Of a DNA stretch of 20,660 nt, positions 1 through 7,311 are shown in pieces; the stretch's first letter is position 1, and every line of letters begins with the position of its first letter. Source of the stretch: an uncultured Desulfuromonadales bacterium (lineage in GTDB: Bacteria; Desulfobacterota; Desulfuromonadia; Desulfuromonadales; Geopsychrobacteraceae). The translations under genes and the position numbers were made by a program. The DNA lies in contig CAMYNC010000063.1 in the NCBI GenBank assembly GCA_947259685.1, positions 1-20,660 on the forward strand, given 5' to 3'. Under the pieces are notes generated by a model. It saw only the letters and a program-made list of their open reading frames with translations, searched no databases and was not told the DNA's origin.

Positions 1-149
1 CCGACGAGCAGGAGCTTTATCTTGAGCAGAAAGGCCGTAGGACGTCACATGGCGGAAAGAGGCGGTAACGGCAAAATCTGGCGCTGGTGCGAAACACCCC
101 GCAGAGCAGAACAAAGCTACCAGCCGCCCTGCAGATACTTGCGCAGCAA
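1..149 (-). pseudogene. Edge of a possible lipoprotein-like gene, frame-broken, cut by window start
   Basis: Just downstream of lolA, a TTG at 149-147 lies 7 bases after an AAGG. It opens a short basic peptide (LRKYLQGGW) that stops at a TAG (119-117). The next frame then carries on open to the window edge with VALFCSAGC, which looks like the hydrophobic part and lipobox of a lipoprotein signal, followed by an Ala/Pro-rich stretch. Joined by a one-base shift, the two pieces would make a normal lipoprotein leader, so either the gene is broken or there is one base error. I do not recognise the product. The reading is tentative because most of the gene is outside the window. Confidence 0.22.
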
Positions 150-158
150 CAATCCGCC

Positions 159-941
159 TTAATACCCCATCCGCAATTCACTCGGCCTGACCACCTCGAC
201 CCCCGCCGGGCGGTTAAAGTTGAAAAAGCGTTCAGAGATGTTGCGGTTGACGCGGATATCGCTGAATTCGATGATGGTGCGATTGCCGTTAGGGTCGGCC
301 ACCGTGGTTGCCAGAATCGGGAACAGCTCGCCGGTGGTGTTATTTTCCACAAATTCCCGCACCGCATCCCGGTCGACGACGATCTGCAGCTGCTGAATCA
401 GCTGCGAGACCCGACGCGGCTGCAGTTCAAGGATATAATTGCCATCCTCATCCATATTGGGGGCGGCCCAGTTGATATTGAAATCGCGCGAGAGGTTGCC
501 CAGACCGGTGAGAAAGGTCACCGGGTTATCGCTCTGCTGCTTACTCACCTCGCGGATATCGCTTTCGATCACCTGACGATTCTCAGGCAGGTAGACCCAC
601 ATGGTATTTCCGTCGGAGACGATTTCCTGCGGGCTCGGCTCGCGATATTCCCAACGAAACATCGCCTGCGGGACTTCATCGTCTCTGCGCTGCAGAAACT
701 TGAAGCTGACATCGCCGCGGCCGCGCTGAATGCGGTCGATAGAGGCGATGTGTGATTCCTGAAAGAAATCCGCCGAAAAATCGTAAATAGCCGAAGTCGG
801 GGTGCCCCGTTTGGCCTGAGCGGTTGGTTTGAAAGGGGTTTCCAGGGTTTTAATGACATCGCTCAAGCCGACCGCTGCTGCGGTGGCGAATCCTGACCAG
901 AAGCCGAATAACAGGAATATGACGATCAGCCCAATGCGCAT
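159..941 (-). CDS. lolA: Outer membrane lipoprotein carrier protein LolA-like
   Basis: Predicted periplasmic chaperone of the LolA family, which takes lipoproteins from the LolCDE exporter to the outer membrane. The 260-residue product begins with a signal peptide (MRIGLIVIFLLF, then AAA before a cleavage site). It contains the beta-rich half-barrel typical of the family, with recognisable segments GDVSFKFLQ, FRWEYREPSPQEIVSDG, TMWVYLPENRQV and TFLTGLGNLSRDF. The last two match the positions where LolA proteins carry conserved residues. The start at 941 is preferred over 977 because an AAGGAG box (951-956) lies 9 bases before it and the signal peptide begins there. It is somewhat longer than E. 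coli LolA (about 200 residues), as is usual in this group. Its upstream region now abuts a RAYT unit. Identification is good; the symbol is by family. Confidence 0.85.
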   Translation of the reverse strand: MRIGLIVIFLLFGFWSGFATAAAVGLSDVIKTLETPFKPTAQAKRGTPTSAIYDFSADFFQESHIASIDRIQRGRGDVSFKFLQRRDDEVPQAMFRWEYREPSPQEIVSDGNTMWVYLPENRQVIESDIREVSKQQSDNPVTFLTGLGNLSRDFNINWAAPNMDEDGNYILELQPRRVSQLIQQLQIVVDRDAVREFVENNTTGELFPILATTVADPNGNRTIIEFSDIRVNRNISERFFNFNRPAGVEVVRPSELRMGY

Positions 942-1026
942 CTTATCTATCTCCTTTTGCAGTAAAAAAATATCCACAGAGTTTAGCAGGTTTTTTTGAC
1001 TAGAGATAGCGACTCAAGGGTCAAGA

Positions 1027-1042
1027 TGGGGTCAGGCTTTCA
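1027..1042 (+). repeat. Left 16-bp inverted repeat of the RAYT unit
   Basis: TGGGGTCAGGCTTTCA, perfectly complementary to 2026-2041 and about 40 bases before the transposase start codon. It is likely a recognition sequence for the Y1 transposase. Confidence 0.75.
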
Positions 1043-1080
1043 TAAATTGACAAAACGCGATCTCGAGTTATTCTCTTCCT

Positions 1081-2028
1081 ATGGCGAGAAAACAGAGAAT
1101 TCATTTTCCAGGGGCGGTTTATCATGTGATGCAGCGGGGAAACGGGGCTGGGACCATCTTCTTCTCTGACCAAGACCGGTGCCGATTTTTTCTGCTGCTC
1201 CAGGAAGCAACTGCTCGTTTTCATTGTCGGGTGCATGCCTTTTGTATGATGGAAAATCATTTTCACTTGGCCATCCAGGTAGGTACTGTCCCCTTGTCCA
1301 AGATTATGCAAAATGTTTCCTTCAGATACACCTCCTGGGTGAACAAGAATCAGGGCCGGATTGGGCACCTTTTTCAGGGACGCTACAAGGCCATACTGGT
1401 TGAAAAGAAAAGTTATCTTCTCGAACTTGTACGTTACATTCACTTAAATCCTGTTCGTGCCGGACTAGCTGCCAACCCCGAGGATTACTTATGGTGTGGA
1501 CACCGGACCTATGTGGGAGACGAAGCAATTCCCTGGTTGACGACCGATTGGATTCTTGGGCAACTCGGGGATGATTTGGATGTTGCCAGGGCGCGTTATG
1601 TTCGCTTTGTGCTGGATGGGGTAGGACAGGAGTTGGAAGAAGGTTTTCGATACGGAAGTTCGATCGATAGTCGTGCATATGGGACGGATAGCTTTGTTGA
1701 ACAGGCTTTAGAGCAGGGTACCGAATCTGAAAATAGACCACCAGAGTTTGTTGGTATTGTTGAAGCTGTATGCCGAAGTTATGATTCATCCGCAACTCGC
1801 CTTAAATTGAAGGGACAAGGGCGTATTGAGTCGCAGGCGCGTGCACTGATCGGTTTTGTCGCTACTTCCACCAAGAGTGCAACACTGACCGAGGTGGCCA
1901 AATATTTTGAAAGAGATGTCGCTACTTTAAGTACAGGGATCAAACGATTGAAAACCAGGATTTATGCCAGTGAGAACGAAACGGACATCTGGCGGAAGGT
2001 CCTCGAACAATTCAAATTGCAATTGTGA
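1081..2028 (+). CDS. REP-associated tyrosine transposase (RAYT), Y1/HUH family
   Basis: Single-strand DNA transposase of the IS200-like Y1 superfamily. The N-terminal half (about 1-135) holds the Y1_Tnp domain: FPGAVYHVMQRGN at the start, the HUH metal-binding motif as HFH (residues 60-62 in ENHFHL), and the nucleophile Tyr119 in RYIHLNPVRAGL. The C-terminal third (about 220-310) resembles the DnaA-type helix-turn-helix found in long RAYTs (LTEVAKYFERDVATLSTGIKRL). The 315-residue length is full for this long subclass, and all catalytic residues are present, so the enzyme may be active. No Shine-Dalgarno sequence is evident before the ATG. The stop codon lies inside the right inverted repeat. 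Its effect on the neighbours is unknown. Confidence 0.92.
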   Translation: MARKQRIHFPGAVYHVMQRGNGAGTIFFSDQDRCRFFLLLQEATARFHCRVHAFCMMENHFHLAIQVGTVPLSKIMQNVSFRYTSWVNKNQGRIGHLFQGRYKAILVEKKSYLLELVRYIHLNPVRAGLAANPEDYLWCGHRTYVGDEAIPWLTTDWILGQLGDDLDVARARYVRFVLDGVGQELEEGFRYGSSIDSRAYGTDSFVEQALEQGTESENRPPEFVGIVEAVCRSYDSSATRLKLKGQGRIESQARALIGFVATSTKSATLTEVAKYFERDVATLSTGIKRLKTRIYASENETDIWRKVLEQFKLQL

Positions 2029-2041
2029 AAGCCTGACCCCA
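2026..2041 (-). repeat. Right 16-bp inverted repeat of the RAYT unit
   Basis: TGAAAGCCTGACCCCA, the exact reverse complement of 1027-1042. Its first three bases are the transposase stop codon, so gene and repeat are physically fused. Confidence 0.75.
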
Positions 2042-2071
2042 GAACTGGAATACAGAATATTTAGGTGACAA

Positions 2072-3055
2072 TTGACATCTCCCAGAAAACAAATTCTTCA
2101 ATGGGCCAAACAGGGCCACCTGAATGAAGCTCTCCTCCCTGAAGCTCTTTGTCTCGCTGAAGCAGAACCTTCCCCATCAGACTGGCGACAGTTCATCGAT
2201 AAACTGATGCTCTGGTTCGGGTCGATCTTCATGGCGGTGGGGGTGATTTTCTTCTTTGCCTACAACTGGCAGGAGATGGGTCGCTACGCCAAGTTCGGGC
2301 TGGTTGAGTTCTGTATCGTGGCGGCGATTGCTATCTGCTGGAAGCTAGGGCTTGATCGGTTGTCGGGTAAGGCGGCGCTATTCGCTGCGACCATTTTGAT
2401 CGGTGCGCTGCTCGCCCTGGTCGGGCAGACCTATCAGACTGGGGCTGACCCCTGGCAACTGTTTGCTGTCTGGGCGGCAATGATCCTCCCCTGGGTTGTG
2501 ATCGGTCGGTTCGGTGCTCTGCTGCTGTTCTGGATCGGGTTGATCAACCTTTCCATGTTTCTTTACTTTCAAACCTTTCCCCGCTTCTTCGGCGTTTTTG
2601 GGGTGCTATTCGGCAGCGAAGCCATGCTCTGGACCTTTTTCATCTTCAATACGGCTATCCTCTGCCTCTGGGAACTTGCTGCCCAGCGGCAGGTCTCATG
2701 GTTGAGTGAACGTTGGCCGTTGCGGGTGCTGGCAGTTGCCAGTGGAAGTTTGATTACAACCCTGGTTGTGTGGTCGATCTTTGAATTCCGTTCTTTTGGC
2801 GTTGCCTGTCCGATTGGTTATCTGCTCTGGCTGGCTGCGGCATACTTCGTTTATCGACATAACTACACAGATGTCTTTGTCTTGGCTGGAGGGGTGTTAA
2901 GCGTCATCATTGTTGTGACAGTCCTGCTGGCGCATTCGATGTTCAATCACGGAGGAAATGCCGGTTCTTTCCTGATCATCGGTCTGGCTGTTATCGGTCT
3001 TTCGGCGGTTGGCGGGTTGTGGTTGAAATCGATTGCTCTGGAGGACAAGTCATGA
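2072..3055 (+). CDS. DUF2157 multi-pass membrane protein
   Basis: Integral inner-membrane protein of the DUF2157 family, function unknown. The cytoplasmic N-terminus (about 1-38) is a small helical region (QWAKQGHLNEALLPEAL) typical of the family. It is followed by about nine or ten hydrophobic segments, starting with IFMAVGVIFFFAYNWQEMG; the F-x-AYNW-x-x-M signature is characteristic. The start is a TTG with AGGTGA (2063-2068) close upstream, and no better ATG is available. The TGA stop overlaps the ATG of the next gene, so the genes are translationally coupled. DUF2157, DUF4401 and GDYXXLXY proteins are commonly found together, which supports one membrane complex, though its role is not established. 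Confidence 0.88.
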   Translation: MTSPRKQILQWAKQGHLNEALLPEALCLAEAEPSPSDWRQFIDKLMLWFGSIFMAVGVIFFFAYNWQEMGRYAKFGLVEFCIVAAIAICWKLGLDRLSGKAALFAATILIGALLALVGQTYQTGADPWQLFAVWAAMILPWVVIGRFGALLLFWIGLINLSMFLYFQTFPRFFGVFGVLFGSEAMLWTFFIFNTAILCLWELAAQRQVSWLSERWPLRVLAVASGSLITTLVVWSIFEFRSFGVACPIGYLLWLAAAYFVYRHNYTDVFVLAGGVLSVIIVVTVLLAHSMFNHGGNAGSFLIIGLAVIGLSAVGGLWLKSIALEDKS

Positions 3056-4131
3056 AGATTCTCTCCAGACAAAGCTTGTGGCAACGTTTGCAAAGTGGCG
3101 GACTGGTTGAGAGGGATCTCCCCCCGGCGGAAAAGGGTGATTCGCTCTGGTATGTGCGGGTCATGCTCGGTGTCGCTGGCTGGATCGGATCTCTGTTTCT
3201 ACTCGGTTTTGTCGGAGCCGGGTTCGCTTTTGTGATGGAGAACGCAATAGCCGCTCTGGTTGTCGGCGGCCTAGTCAGTGGCGGCGCCTACGCAATATTT
3301 AAAACCAGGCAGGATAGTGATTTTTTCACCCAGTTCGGTCTGGCGGTTGGCCTGGCCGGGCAGATGATGTTGATTTACGGCATCTTTGAACTGTTCGATC
3401 ATAATGAGTCTCTCGTTTATGGTCTGATCTTTGTTGCCGAAGCGCTACTGACCTTTCTCATGCCGAATTTCATTTATCGTGTGCTGTCCAGTCTGGCGGC
3501 GGCGCTTGCGCTGACCTTTGCCCTGCACAGTGCCGGCGTCTACGGTCTTGCCTCAGGGTTGCTTGCTGCAGGGTTCTCGTTGGTGTGGTTACAGGATGTT
3601 CGCTGGTTCAGGTTCAGTGAAACCTGTCGCCCGGTTGGCTATGGGCTGGCCTTTTCTCTGCTCTACTACAAAGCCGGTATATTTTGGGGACATTGGATCT
3701 GGTGGTCGCGACCGGCGGGACCGAACTGGATTTCCCAAAATGCTTTATGGCTGGGCAAAGCATTGATCCTGATCGTTTTTTTTGTCGTGTTTTTCGTCCT
3801 GCTCAAACGGATGCAGATTGTCGTTACCAGTCGATCCGGCTTAGCTGCTCTGGCTGCGACCGGTATAGGGATATCAGCAGCTTTTGCTACTCCTGGGTTA
3901 GGGCAGGCCTTGTTGATTCTTATCATCGGCTTTACCGTTTGCAATCGCGTCCTGATCGGCATCGGCTTGCTGGCGAGCGGCGCGTTCCTCTCCAATTATT
4001 ACTATCTGCTGCAATCGACCCTGTTGGAAAAATCACTGCTGCTGATCGGCATCGGTGCTGTTCTGCTCATCAGTCGGGTCCTGGTACGGACATGGCTTCC
4101 GCTATCTGAGAGAGGGCAAGCCGATGCGTAG
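3052..4131 (+). CDS. DUF4401 multi-pass membrane protein
   Basis: Second gene of the DUF2157-DUF4401-GDYXXLXY operon; 359 residues with about ten membrane helices and function unknown. The N-terminal stretch (about 1-40) is polar, with LWQRLQSGGLVERDLPP, then WYVRVMLGVAGWIGSLFLLGF opens the membrane part, as in DUF4401 proteins. The start at 3052 is chosen because its ATG overlaps the upstream stop as ATGA; an in-frame start at 3019 would lie far inside the previous gene. The 3' end overlaps the next gene by 8 bases. Strong overlap on both sides implies one transcript and balanced synthesis. Confidence 0.87.
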   Translation: MKILSRQSLWQRLQSGGLVERDLPPAEKGDSLWYVRVMLGVAGWIGSLFLLGFVGAGFAFVMENAIAALVVGGLVSGGAYAIFKTRQDSDFFTQFGLAVGLAGQMMLIYGIFELFDHNESLVYGLIFVAEALLTFLMPNFIYRVLSSLAAALALTFALHSAGVYGLASGLLAAGFSLVWLQDVRWFRFSETCRPVGYGLAFSLLYYKAGIFWGHWIWWSRPAGPNWISQNALWLGKALILIVFFVVFFVLLKRMQIVVTSRSGLAALAATGIGISAAFATPGLGQALLILIIGFTVCNRVLIGIGLLASGAFLSNYYYLLQSTLLEKSLLLIGIGAVLLISRVLVRTWLPLSERGQADA

Positions 4132-4618
4132 AACTATCCTGATTGCCACGACCCTGCTTCTGCTGGTGGGGGTCAATTTCACCATTTACCAGCGTGAAAA
4201 TCTGATCAGCTATGGTCGTGTGATCCTGCTGGAACTGGCCCCGGTCGATCCTCGTTCGCTCATGCAGGGCGACTACATGGCGCTACGCTTTCAGATTGCC
4301 AATCAGGCCTTTGCCGGGCTGGATCTGAAAACGCTTGATGACGGTCATCTGGTGACAGTTCTCGATGAAAGGGGAGTCGCCTCTTTCTCCCGCTTTGCTG
4401 ATTCGTCGCCACTGGCGAAGAATGAAGTCCTGTTACGCTATCGCATCCGCAATGGACGCTCAAAGTTTTCGACCAATGCGTTCTTTTTTCAGGAAGGTCA
4501 TGCTAAGGATTACGAGGCTGCCAGATTCGGAGAATTTCGCGTAGATACGGATGGTGAGGCGATTCTGGTCCGGTTGCGAGACAAGGATCTGGTTATGCTT
4601 GGGGCGGAGAAGTTGTAA
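4124..4618 (+). CDS. GDYXXLXY family protein
   Basis: Third gene of the membrane operon; 164 residues. A single N-terminal hydrophobic helix (about 4-20) anchors or exports the protein, followed by an extracytoplasmic domain. The family signature appears as GDYMALRF (residues 49-56), preceded by the usual APVDPRSLMQ. A C-terminal beta region (FFFQEGHAKDYEAARFGEF, then GEAILVRLRDKDL) also matches the family. The ATG at 4124 overlaps the DUF4401 stop by 8 bases, which fixes the start. These proteins accompany DUF2157/DUF4401 membrane proteins; molecular function is not known. No clear rho-independent terminator follows. Confidence 0.87.
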   Translation: MRRTILIATTLLLLVGVNFTIYQRENLISYGRVILLELAPVDPRSLMQGDYMALRFQIANQAFAGLDLKTLDDGHLVTVLDERGVASFSRFADSSPLAKNEVLLRYRIRNGRSKFSTNAFFFQEGHAKDYEAARFGEFRVDTDGEAILVRLRDKDLVMLGAEKL

Positions 4619-4720
4619 ATAAGAAGAGTGTGATTTGTGGAAGAATACAGAGAATTTGAGACATATGAGGAGTGCCCCTAAATAATCCCAAAGTGCCATA
4701 AGAAAGTAATAGACGCTAAG

Positions 4721-4832
4721 GCCTAACTAATCAACCGGACGGAAAATATGTCTGTGCTAAATTGAAAAACAAAACCAATTGCGGTGGGCCACGCAAGTTC
4801 ACGTCGCCGCCGGTTTTCGTTACCCGTTATGC
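4721..4832 (+). other. Putative integron attC site (best preserved)
   Basis: The segment has the four-box layout of an attC site. R'' is GCCTAAC (4721-4727, fits RYYYAAC), L'' is AACCGGACGG (4733-4742), L' is CCGCCGGTT (4807-4815) and R' is GTTATGC (4826-4832). L'' and L' pair fully except for one extra A in L'', the extrahelical base that integron integrases use to choose the strand. R'' and R' pair at six of seven positions. The 112-bp length is within the known range. A close copy of the central part occurs at 11166-11252. No integrase gene is in the window, so the call rests on structure only. Confidence 0.55.
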
Positions 4833-4875
4833 GTAAAAATTAAATAGATCGAATACCAACCAAGGAGGACGATAA

Positions 4876-5268
4876 ATGAAATTTCGTATTCTATTTGTGT
4901 TGGCCGTTCTATCATTTTCTGTGGTCAACGCCAAAGCAGGTGAAAAAACTAAACTGATCGGCGAGCAACTTTCAAAAAGAATTCAAGGGTACGAAGTCTT
5001 GGCTGGCATATCCAAAGAACCTGGCATTGGTTTCAATTTCATGGTTGTCGCATACCAAAACGGCACTCGCGAGCTTTACTGGAACGATGGTGTCAAATCA
5101 GGAATAGACACAGGAAACCACCGATTTATAGGCGACCAAACATGCGTAATCTGGAAGACGTCCTTTGAAGGTAAAGAACGGTGCTATGACGTTTACCAAA
5201 CCGATAATAATCAATACGAAAGTTGGCATAATGGGGAAATTGCCTTTTCGTATTACAAAATAAGGTAG
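4876..5268 (+). CDS. Small secreted protein of unknown function
   Basis: A 130-residue protein with a clean signal peptide (MKFRILFVLAVLSFSVVNAKA, split near residue 21), so it is exported. The mature part is beta-rich with two cysteines (in QTCVIW and ERCYDVY) spaced like a disulfide pair. The pattern Cys-x-x-W ... Cys-Tyr-x-Val-Tyr recalls small DUF995-type periplasmic proteins, but I would not assign it firmly. A strong AAGGAGG lies at the right distance before the ATG. The gene stands alone between two attC-like boxes, consistent with an integron gene cassette (inference). Confidence 0.75.
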   Translation: MKFRILFVLAVLSFSVVNAKAGEKTKLIGEQLSKRIQGYEVLAGISKEPGIGFNFMVVAYQNGTRELYWNDGVKSGIDTGNHRFIGDQTCVIWKTSFEGKERCYDVYQTDNNQYESWHNGEIAFSYYKIR

Positions 5269-5279
5269 GTGGGCAAAAA

Positions 5280-5308
5280 ACGCATAACAACTCAATGAAC
5301 CGTTATAT
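5280..5308 (+). other. attC remnant at the end of the secreted-protein cassette
   Basis: ACGCATAAC (5280-5288) is the exact 9-base reverse complement of GTTATGCGT at 4826-4834, the point where the preceding attC ends. In integrons a cassette's R'' box is complementary to that cassette's own first bases, so this is what a real cassette would show. The remaining boxes are lost: only AACTCAATGAACCG and a GTTATAT (5302-5308) follow, far too short for a working attC. It is probably a deleted site. Confidence 0.4.
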
Positions 5309-5431
5309 TTAAATAATTGATTATTAACCGAAACGAGAGAAAGGAGGCCGGAAGTTAAAGGGTCTTATGCCAACTTCGAGCCCAAAAGCCGTTCATCTGG
5401 TTTAAGCTCAGCATTCGATTACCAACGGTTC

Positions 5432-6487
5432 GTGGCCCGGCGAGAGCGTCTGACTATCTCGACATGGGTGTTCTGCGTTGCCTGGTGGGCTACCCTCATG
5501 GTGGTTGGCATTGGCTCGCAGTGGTGGGCGCCTTTGGCCCGCTTGAAGGGCGCCACCATCTGGGGCGACCTGACCGTCGACCGCCTTCTCGCGCTGGGGG
5601 CGTTGGTCTCGGTCGTCGTCTGCATTGGCGGACCGTGGCTCATTCGGAACCTACGCCGTCCTCCGCAGCTCTTCATTCTACTCCGCGACTTCCAGAGCAG
5701 CGCCGCGGCCCAGCTCGCAAGCAGGTACGTGCGCCAGCATGGCGCGGCGTGGGGGTACTGGCTGACACTTGAGAACGCGGACCTTCAGGCGACCGACAGC
5801 GTCAGCGGGGAGGCCGAGATCGATCCCGACGACGAGAAGGACCGGAACAAAAAGCCTCCCGTCGGCGCCTGGTGGATTACCAGCTTGGTGCTTGGTCTCG
5901 TCTCGACGACGGTGCTTCTCCTAAGTTACCTCGATTCGGCACCACTGCAGTGGATGCGACGGACGTCGGAGCACTTCGGATTGATCGGCGATCTCGGGTT
6001 CGGAGTCGTCAGCATCGCCGGAATCTGCACTGTCTGGCTTGCCACCGCGCTGAGCATTCGTTGGGTGCTACTCAAGGTGCAACGATCAGCGGTTCTCCCG
6101 GAGCGGATCAACTCCGCGGAGACCTGCCAAAGAGTGCTCGATATGATCGTCTCCCGGGTCCGCCGCCGCGCGACAACGCTCACACTCGGCCCCCTGCCGG
6201 TAATCTCAGTCGGTGATGCCTGGTGGGAGGATGCCGTCCTGCGCTGCATCGCCGAAGCCCGCCTAGTCGTATTCATAATCACCGCGCGCGAGTCGACGGC
6301 CCTGAATTGGGAGATGGACCAGGTCCGCCAACTATTCGACCCGCGCCGCACCCTCTACATTGAGCTGAGCGGGGACGACCTCTGCCTCACTGACGGAACC
6401 GGTGACCCGATACCCGGCACGTCGCTGGGGCCAGAGGAGGACCGGATCGAAGCCGCCGTCCGCAGGATGCTGGTCGGCGACGGATGA
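5432..6487 (+). CDS. Membrane protein with C-terminal TIR-like/Rossmann-type domain
   Basis: A 351-residue protein, unusually GC-rich relative to its surroundings. There are two hydrophobic helices at about 11-33 and 52-72, a soluble part with ILLRDFQSS (about 82-90), two more helices at about 146-167 and 186-215, then a cytosolic tail. The tail reads GPLPVISVGDAWWEDAV, then ARLVVFIITARES-TALNWEMDQV. This resembles a family of bacterial membrane proteins with LRxF and an A-x-LIV ... GLxWE pattern, related in layout to TIR-type domains with a conserved Glu (here E294). Function is unknown; signalling or defence is speculation. The GTG start is weak: the frame is open back to 5321, and an AAAGGAGG at 5340-5347 has no start codon at a suitable distance, so the 5' end may be altered. 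Confidence 0.65.
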   Translation: MARRERLTISTWVFCVAWWATLMVVGIGSQWWAPLARLKGATIWGDLTVDRLLALGALVSVVVCIGGPWLIRNLRRPPQLFILLRDFQSSAAAQLASRYVRQHGAAWGYWLTLENADLQATDSVSGEAEIDPDDEKDRNKKPPVGAWWITSLVLGLVSTTVLLLSYLDSAPLQWMRRTSEHFGLIGDLGFGVVSIAGICTVWLATALSIRWVLLKVQRSAVLPERINSAETCQRVLDMIVSRVRRRATTLTLGPLPVISVGDAWWEDAVLRCIAEARLVVFIITARESTALNWEMDQVRQLFDPRRTLYIELSGDDLCLTDGTGDPIPGTSLGPEEDRIEAAVRRMLVGDG

Positions 6488-6629
6488 GCTGCGACCTGGA
6501 GCGCTGGTTCGATTTTGGGCCCTCGGCGTGGTCGGAACTGAAATACCAAGATGGAAGACACTGAGTAACCTGGGACACTCCCCCTATTTCCTAATTGCCT
6601 GCAGCCCAGCCCTCCCCTCTTCCAATCAT

Positions 6630-6683
6630 ATGCCATGAATCGCCCGCATCGGCACTCCCGGTTATTCCCATCACATCACACAG
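6630..6683 (+). pseudogene. Remnant of a second RAYT transposase (N-terminus only)
   Basis: ATG CCA TGA followed by codons for IARIGTPGYSHHITQ reproduces the N-terminus of a common RAYT type (MPRIARI-x-x-PGYPHHxTQRGN). The third codon is TGA where CGA (Arg) is expected, and the similarity ends after ITQ. This type differs from the intact RAYT at 1081-2028, so a different element once stood here. GGGACACTCCCC upstream (about 6571-6582) resembles the palindromic flanks of such units. Confidence 0.5.
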
Positions 6684-7089
6684 CTTCTCAACAACGGCGC
6701 CACGATCAGATGCCCTCTTGCGTTAGCAGATAGGTCTCAGCCCACATTGGCTGGACGAATTTAAATCGAAAATAGACAAATCATGTCAAAGAACTATTAT
6801 TTTTAGTAACTTGCATCGTTGCTATACTTTTCAACCGGACAGTATTGTGCATACATATAAATTATTATCTGGCAAAGCTCTAGTATTTAAATTCTTTGCT
6901 ATAATATTGATATCGAACAAAGTTATTTGTTTAGACATTAACAGGAATAAAATAGAAATTACATGGACAACAAAAAACAATATCTTATGAAAACTTGAGA
7001 CTTATTGTTGGTATATATTTTTTATTCATTTCAATCTAAATGCCAGGGATTAGCCACCCTTTAAAAACCCCAAAAAGTGGGAGAAGGCC
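6684..7089. other. Long AT-rich spacer without a supported gene
   Basis: From about 6760 the sequence turns strongly AT-rich, in sharp contrast to the GC-rich gene before it. No reading frame with coding character was found on either strand. TCAACCGGACAG at 6831-6842 matches the first part of the L'' side of the two attC-like repeats (4731 and 11166), but no L' partner follows. A GAGAAGG just before 7090 serves as ribosome binding site for the next gene. The spacer appears to be a patchwork of remnants. Confidence 0.5.
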
Positions 7090-7311
7090 ATGACAAACGA
7101 CCTCAACACAAATATTCCAGAGGAATGTTGTTCATGCGGAGTAAAAAAGGCATTAACAGATCTCCACAAATCGCCCTGTTGCCAATATTCTGTCTGCAGT
7201 GCCTGTGCTACGTACCATAAGATGCCGTGGACATTGGGATATCTTTGTGAAAATTGCCAGTCTAAAGTAAGCCTTGGCAACAGCAAACAAGGCCACGCGC
7301 TACTTCATTAG
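7090..7311 (+). CDS. Small cysteine-rich putative zinc-binding protein
   Basis: A 73-residue protein with nine cysteines in pairs: ECCSCG (about 13-17), SPCCQYSVCSAC (about 28-39) and CENC (about 53-56), plus histidines at 26 and 43. The spacing of CxC and CxxC pairs suggests a compact zinc-binding fold that could hold two metals. I do not recognise the family. A GAGAAGG ends a few bases before the ATG. It stands alone in the accessory region. It is short, so non-coding status is not excluded, but regular Cys pairing argues for a real gene. Confidence 0.55.
   Translation: MTNDLNTNIPEECCSCGVKKALTDLHKSPCCQYSVCSACATYHKMPWTLGYLCENCQSKVSLGNSKQGHALLH

Larger units (their letters stand above)
1027..2041 (+). 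mobile_element. RAYT transposon-like unit bounded by 16-bp inverted repeats
   Basis: A perfect inverted repeat, TGGGGTCAGGCTTTCA at 1027-1042 and its reverse complement at 2026-2041, encloses exactly one gene, the REP-associated tyrosine transposase. The right repeat begins at the gene's own TGA stop. RAYT genes are known to be flanked by REP-type repeats that their enzyme recognises. The unit sits between divergently transcribed lolA and the DUF2157 operon, so it probably entered that spacer. No target duplication is visible, as expected for HUH enzymes. Confidence 0.75.

Noticed and set aside
87..755. Long plus-strand ORF across lolA
   Set aside because: It is the antisense shadow of lolA, which has a signal peptide, a good ribosome binding site and family similarity; the shadow protein has none.
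4731..4815. Repeat as a c-di-GMP (GEMM) or other known riboswitch
   Set aside because: The conserved GEMM core (tetraloop, GACGCAAAGC-type segment, receptor) is absent. The bulged L''/L' arms with R boxes fit attC better.
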